Positions 62,593 through 64,000 of a stretch of 64,000 nucleotides of DNA are shown here, one piece after another; the stretch's first letter is position 1; each line of letters begins with the position of its first letter. The DNA comes from Pollutimonas nitritireducens (GTDB taxonomy: Bacteria; Pseudomonadota; Gammaproteobacteria; Burkholderiales; Burkholderiaceae_B). Where the stretch lies: NCBI RefSeq assembly GCF_002849615.1, contig NZ_PDNV01000001.1, positions 454,520 to 518,519 on the forward strand, written 5' to 3'. A program made the translations under genes and the position numbers. The notes below the pieces were generated by a model. The model was given only the letters and a program-made list of their open reading frames with translations. It was not told the origin of the DNA and searched no databases.

Positions 62593-63738
62593 ATGTCCAA
62601 GAAGATCAATTCCAGAAGGCCCCTGTCGGATTGCCGAGTTCTGGATTTCAGCAATCTGCTTCCCGGCCCTTTTGCCACCCAGATCTTGGCGGAAGCGGGT
62701 GCACAAGTCATCAAAATTGAACGCCCCGACGGTGGAGACGAGCTGCGCGCGGGCCTGCCCAGATGGGGTGATACCAGTTTGGGTTTTGCACTGCTCAACG
62801 GCGGCAAAAGGAGCATTGCGATCGACCTGAAGTCGTCCGGGGCACTTGAACAAATTTTGCCCTTGGTGCGCGAGGCCGATGTGCTGGTCGAACAATTCAG
62901 GCCCGGCGTTATGGCTCGTCTCGGCTTGGGTTATGGCGACTTGAAGGAGATCAACCCTCGGCTCGTATATTGCTCCATAACCGGCTATGGCCAGGACGGT
63001 CCTTCGGCCCAGGTGGCGGGGCACGACCTGACCTACATGGCTGAATCGGGGCTGCTGTCTTTGTCCCAGGGGGCGGATGGTTCTCCCACGCTACCACCGG
63101 TACTCGTAGCCGATATCGGCGCGGGTACGATGCCAGCTGTGATCAACATCCTGCTTGCGCTGCGCAGCAGGGATGTGACTGGCGAAGGTAGCTGGGTGGA
63201 TATTTCCATCACCGACAATCTTTTTGCCTTTCCCTATTGGGGTGTTGCGCGGGGAGAGCGCTACGGGGACTGGCCTAAATCAGGGGGTGAAAGATTAACC
63301 GGCGGCTCGCCTCGCTACTATATTTATCAAGCCAGTGACGGTCGCCACATCGCCGCGGCCCCGCTGGAACAACGCTTCTGGAACGTGTTCTGCGAGGCTA
63401 TTGGCCTTGCTGCCCATTGGCGTGACGACAGTAAGGATCCAGCAGGCACGCGGGACGCGGTTGCCGAAATTATCGCTTGCCACGATAGTGCACACTGGCG
63501 AAGCGTTTTCGAGGGCAAGGACGCATGTGCTGTTGTCGTCAGCACCTTGCGGGAAGCCGCTGACCATTCGCACTTTCGCAGCCGCGGTTTATTTGACAGG
63601 CGCATCAGCGACGGCAACGACTCGGCACCGGCATTGAAAGTCCCGTTGGATCCGCAGTTCCTGCGCGAGAAAGCGGCATCGGACTGGCCTGTCCTCGGAG
63701 AAGGAAACGGTTTGCTTGAACACTCGTTCACGCTGTGA
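62593..63738 (+). CDS. Family III (CaiB/BaiF) CoA-transferase
   Basis: The product has 381 residues, starting MSKKINSRRPLSDCRVLDFS and continuing GPFATQILAEAGAQVIKIERPDGGDE. The catalytic Asp174 is in PVLVADIGAGTMPAV. It lacks a receptor gene of its own, but stands divergent from the DUF35-thiolase-MaoC-dehydrogenase-Bug operon under paired sigma54 promoters. It is therefore the likely CoA-loading enzyme for that pathway. GGAAAGG precedes the ATG. It is the most divergent of the five transferases in its middle part. Confidence 0.93.
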   Translation: MSKKINSRRPLSDCRVLDFSNLLPGPFATQILAEAGAQVIKIERPDGGDELRAGLPRWGDTSLGFALLNGGKRSIAIDLKSSGALEQILPLVREADVLVEQFRPGVMARLGLGYGDLKEINPRLVYCSITGYGQDGPSAQVAGHDLTYMAESGLLSLSQGADGSPTLPPVLVADIGAGTMPAVINILLALRSRDVTGEGSWVDISITDNLFAFPYWGVARGERYGDWPKSGGERLTGGSPRYYIYQASDGRHIAAAPLEQRFWNVFCEAIGLAAHWRDDSKDPAGTRDAVAEIIACHDSAHWRSVFEGKDACAVVVSTLREAADHSHFRSRGLFDRRISDGNDSAPALKVPLDPQFLREKAASDWPVLGEGNGLLEHSFTL

Positions 63739-63881
63739 AAAGCCGTTCCGCGGTGGTCCAGCCGCTCGACGCATGCCGGAGATTTACGGTGTTAAGCACG
63801 CAAGTGTTGAAGCAGCTTGCTGCGGCACGACCGAATCACCCACCTACATTTTCAACTTAATCAATGACCTCCAGAGATGGT

Positions 63882-64000
63882 ATGGACGCCTCCCACCTCA
63901 AGTGAGTGACGAGGCCTAAGAAGGAAAGCAGACGTAAAGAGGGCCTCGCATCAACGGCATCAATGTGCCAAAGTGGAGTTTGTAATCAACCACTTAGAGA
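63882..64000 (+). mobile_element. Probable start of a second IS1111-type element (partial)
   Basis: The sequence GGTATGGACGCCTCCCACCT, starting at 63879, repeats the transposase-proximal subterminal repeat of the element at 43820-45200, including the preceding AGAG-ATGGT context. In that element the transposase start lies about 70 bases further in. No transposase start is visible before the window ends, so this may be a complete related element running off the edge or only an isolated end. Confidence 0.5.

Overview
The window looks like a chromosomal segment of a betaproteobacterium in or near the Alcaligenaceae (Bordetella, Achromobacter, Pusillimonas type). The reasons are the Burkholderiales layout of the aa3 oxidase cluster (ctaC-ctaD-small protein-DUF2970-ctaE, then SURF1-ctaA-ctaB-SCO), a PhaM-type granule protein, and a large set of Bug/TctC-type periplasmic binding proteins. 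This is inferred from gene content, not from a database search.

Layout. (A) 1-18228 is orderly housekeeping DNA: the end of a Na+/H+ antiporter, the cytochrome c oxidase structural and assembly genes (1513-9920), a NUDIX hydrolase, phaM, glmU, an MFS exporter, a glycosyltransferase, an Lrp-type regulator and glmS. (B) Immediately after glmS (18229-27885) lies a graveyard: a headless hsdR, a broken thiolase-like gene, a Bug gene without its signal peptide, an IS4-type transposase remnant, a truncated IS21 istA fused to the end of xdhC, and broken mobA-like and RES-domain genes. (C) 27886-63738 is a catabolic island. It holds five intact family III CoA-transferases, seven intact Bug receptors, two acyl-CoA dehydrogenases, two enoyl-CoA hydratases, an SDR, a MaoC hydratase, a thiolase-like protein with a DUF35 partner, a GMC oxidoreductase with an aldehyde dehydrogenase, an aconitase-family large/small subunit pair, a thioesterase, a nitroreductase and one sigma54-dependent activator. 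An IS1111-type IS110 element interrupts it, and a second copy of its end motif sits near the right edge.

The main discovery is regulatory. Eleven near-consensus sigma54 (-24/-12) promoters (pattern YTGGCAY-N5-TTGCK) lie in the correct orientation in the intergenic regions ahead of almost every transcription unit of the island, including one in front of a dead gene. The island therefore reads as a sigma54 regulon built from repeated modules of 'Bug receptor + CoA-transferase', with one linked enhancer-binding protein (55103-56749). Palindromes that could be activator sites sit 90-140 bp upstream of several of these promoters. The modules have been duplicated and pruned: scars of a CoA-transferase-Bug pair, an SDR and a MaoC gene match intact genes elsewhere in the window.

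A plausible, untested role is uptake of several organic acids, activation by CoA transfer, and beta-oxidation-like breakdown. The combination CoA-transferase III / acyl-CoA dehydrogenase / hydratase / SDR / thiolase-like + DUF35 resembles pathways for substituted succinates or steroid side chains. No substrate can be read from the sequence. No tRNA, rRNA or CRISPR array was seen.
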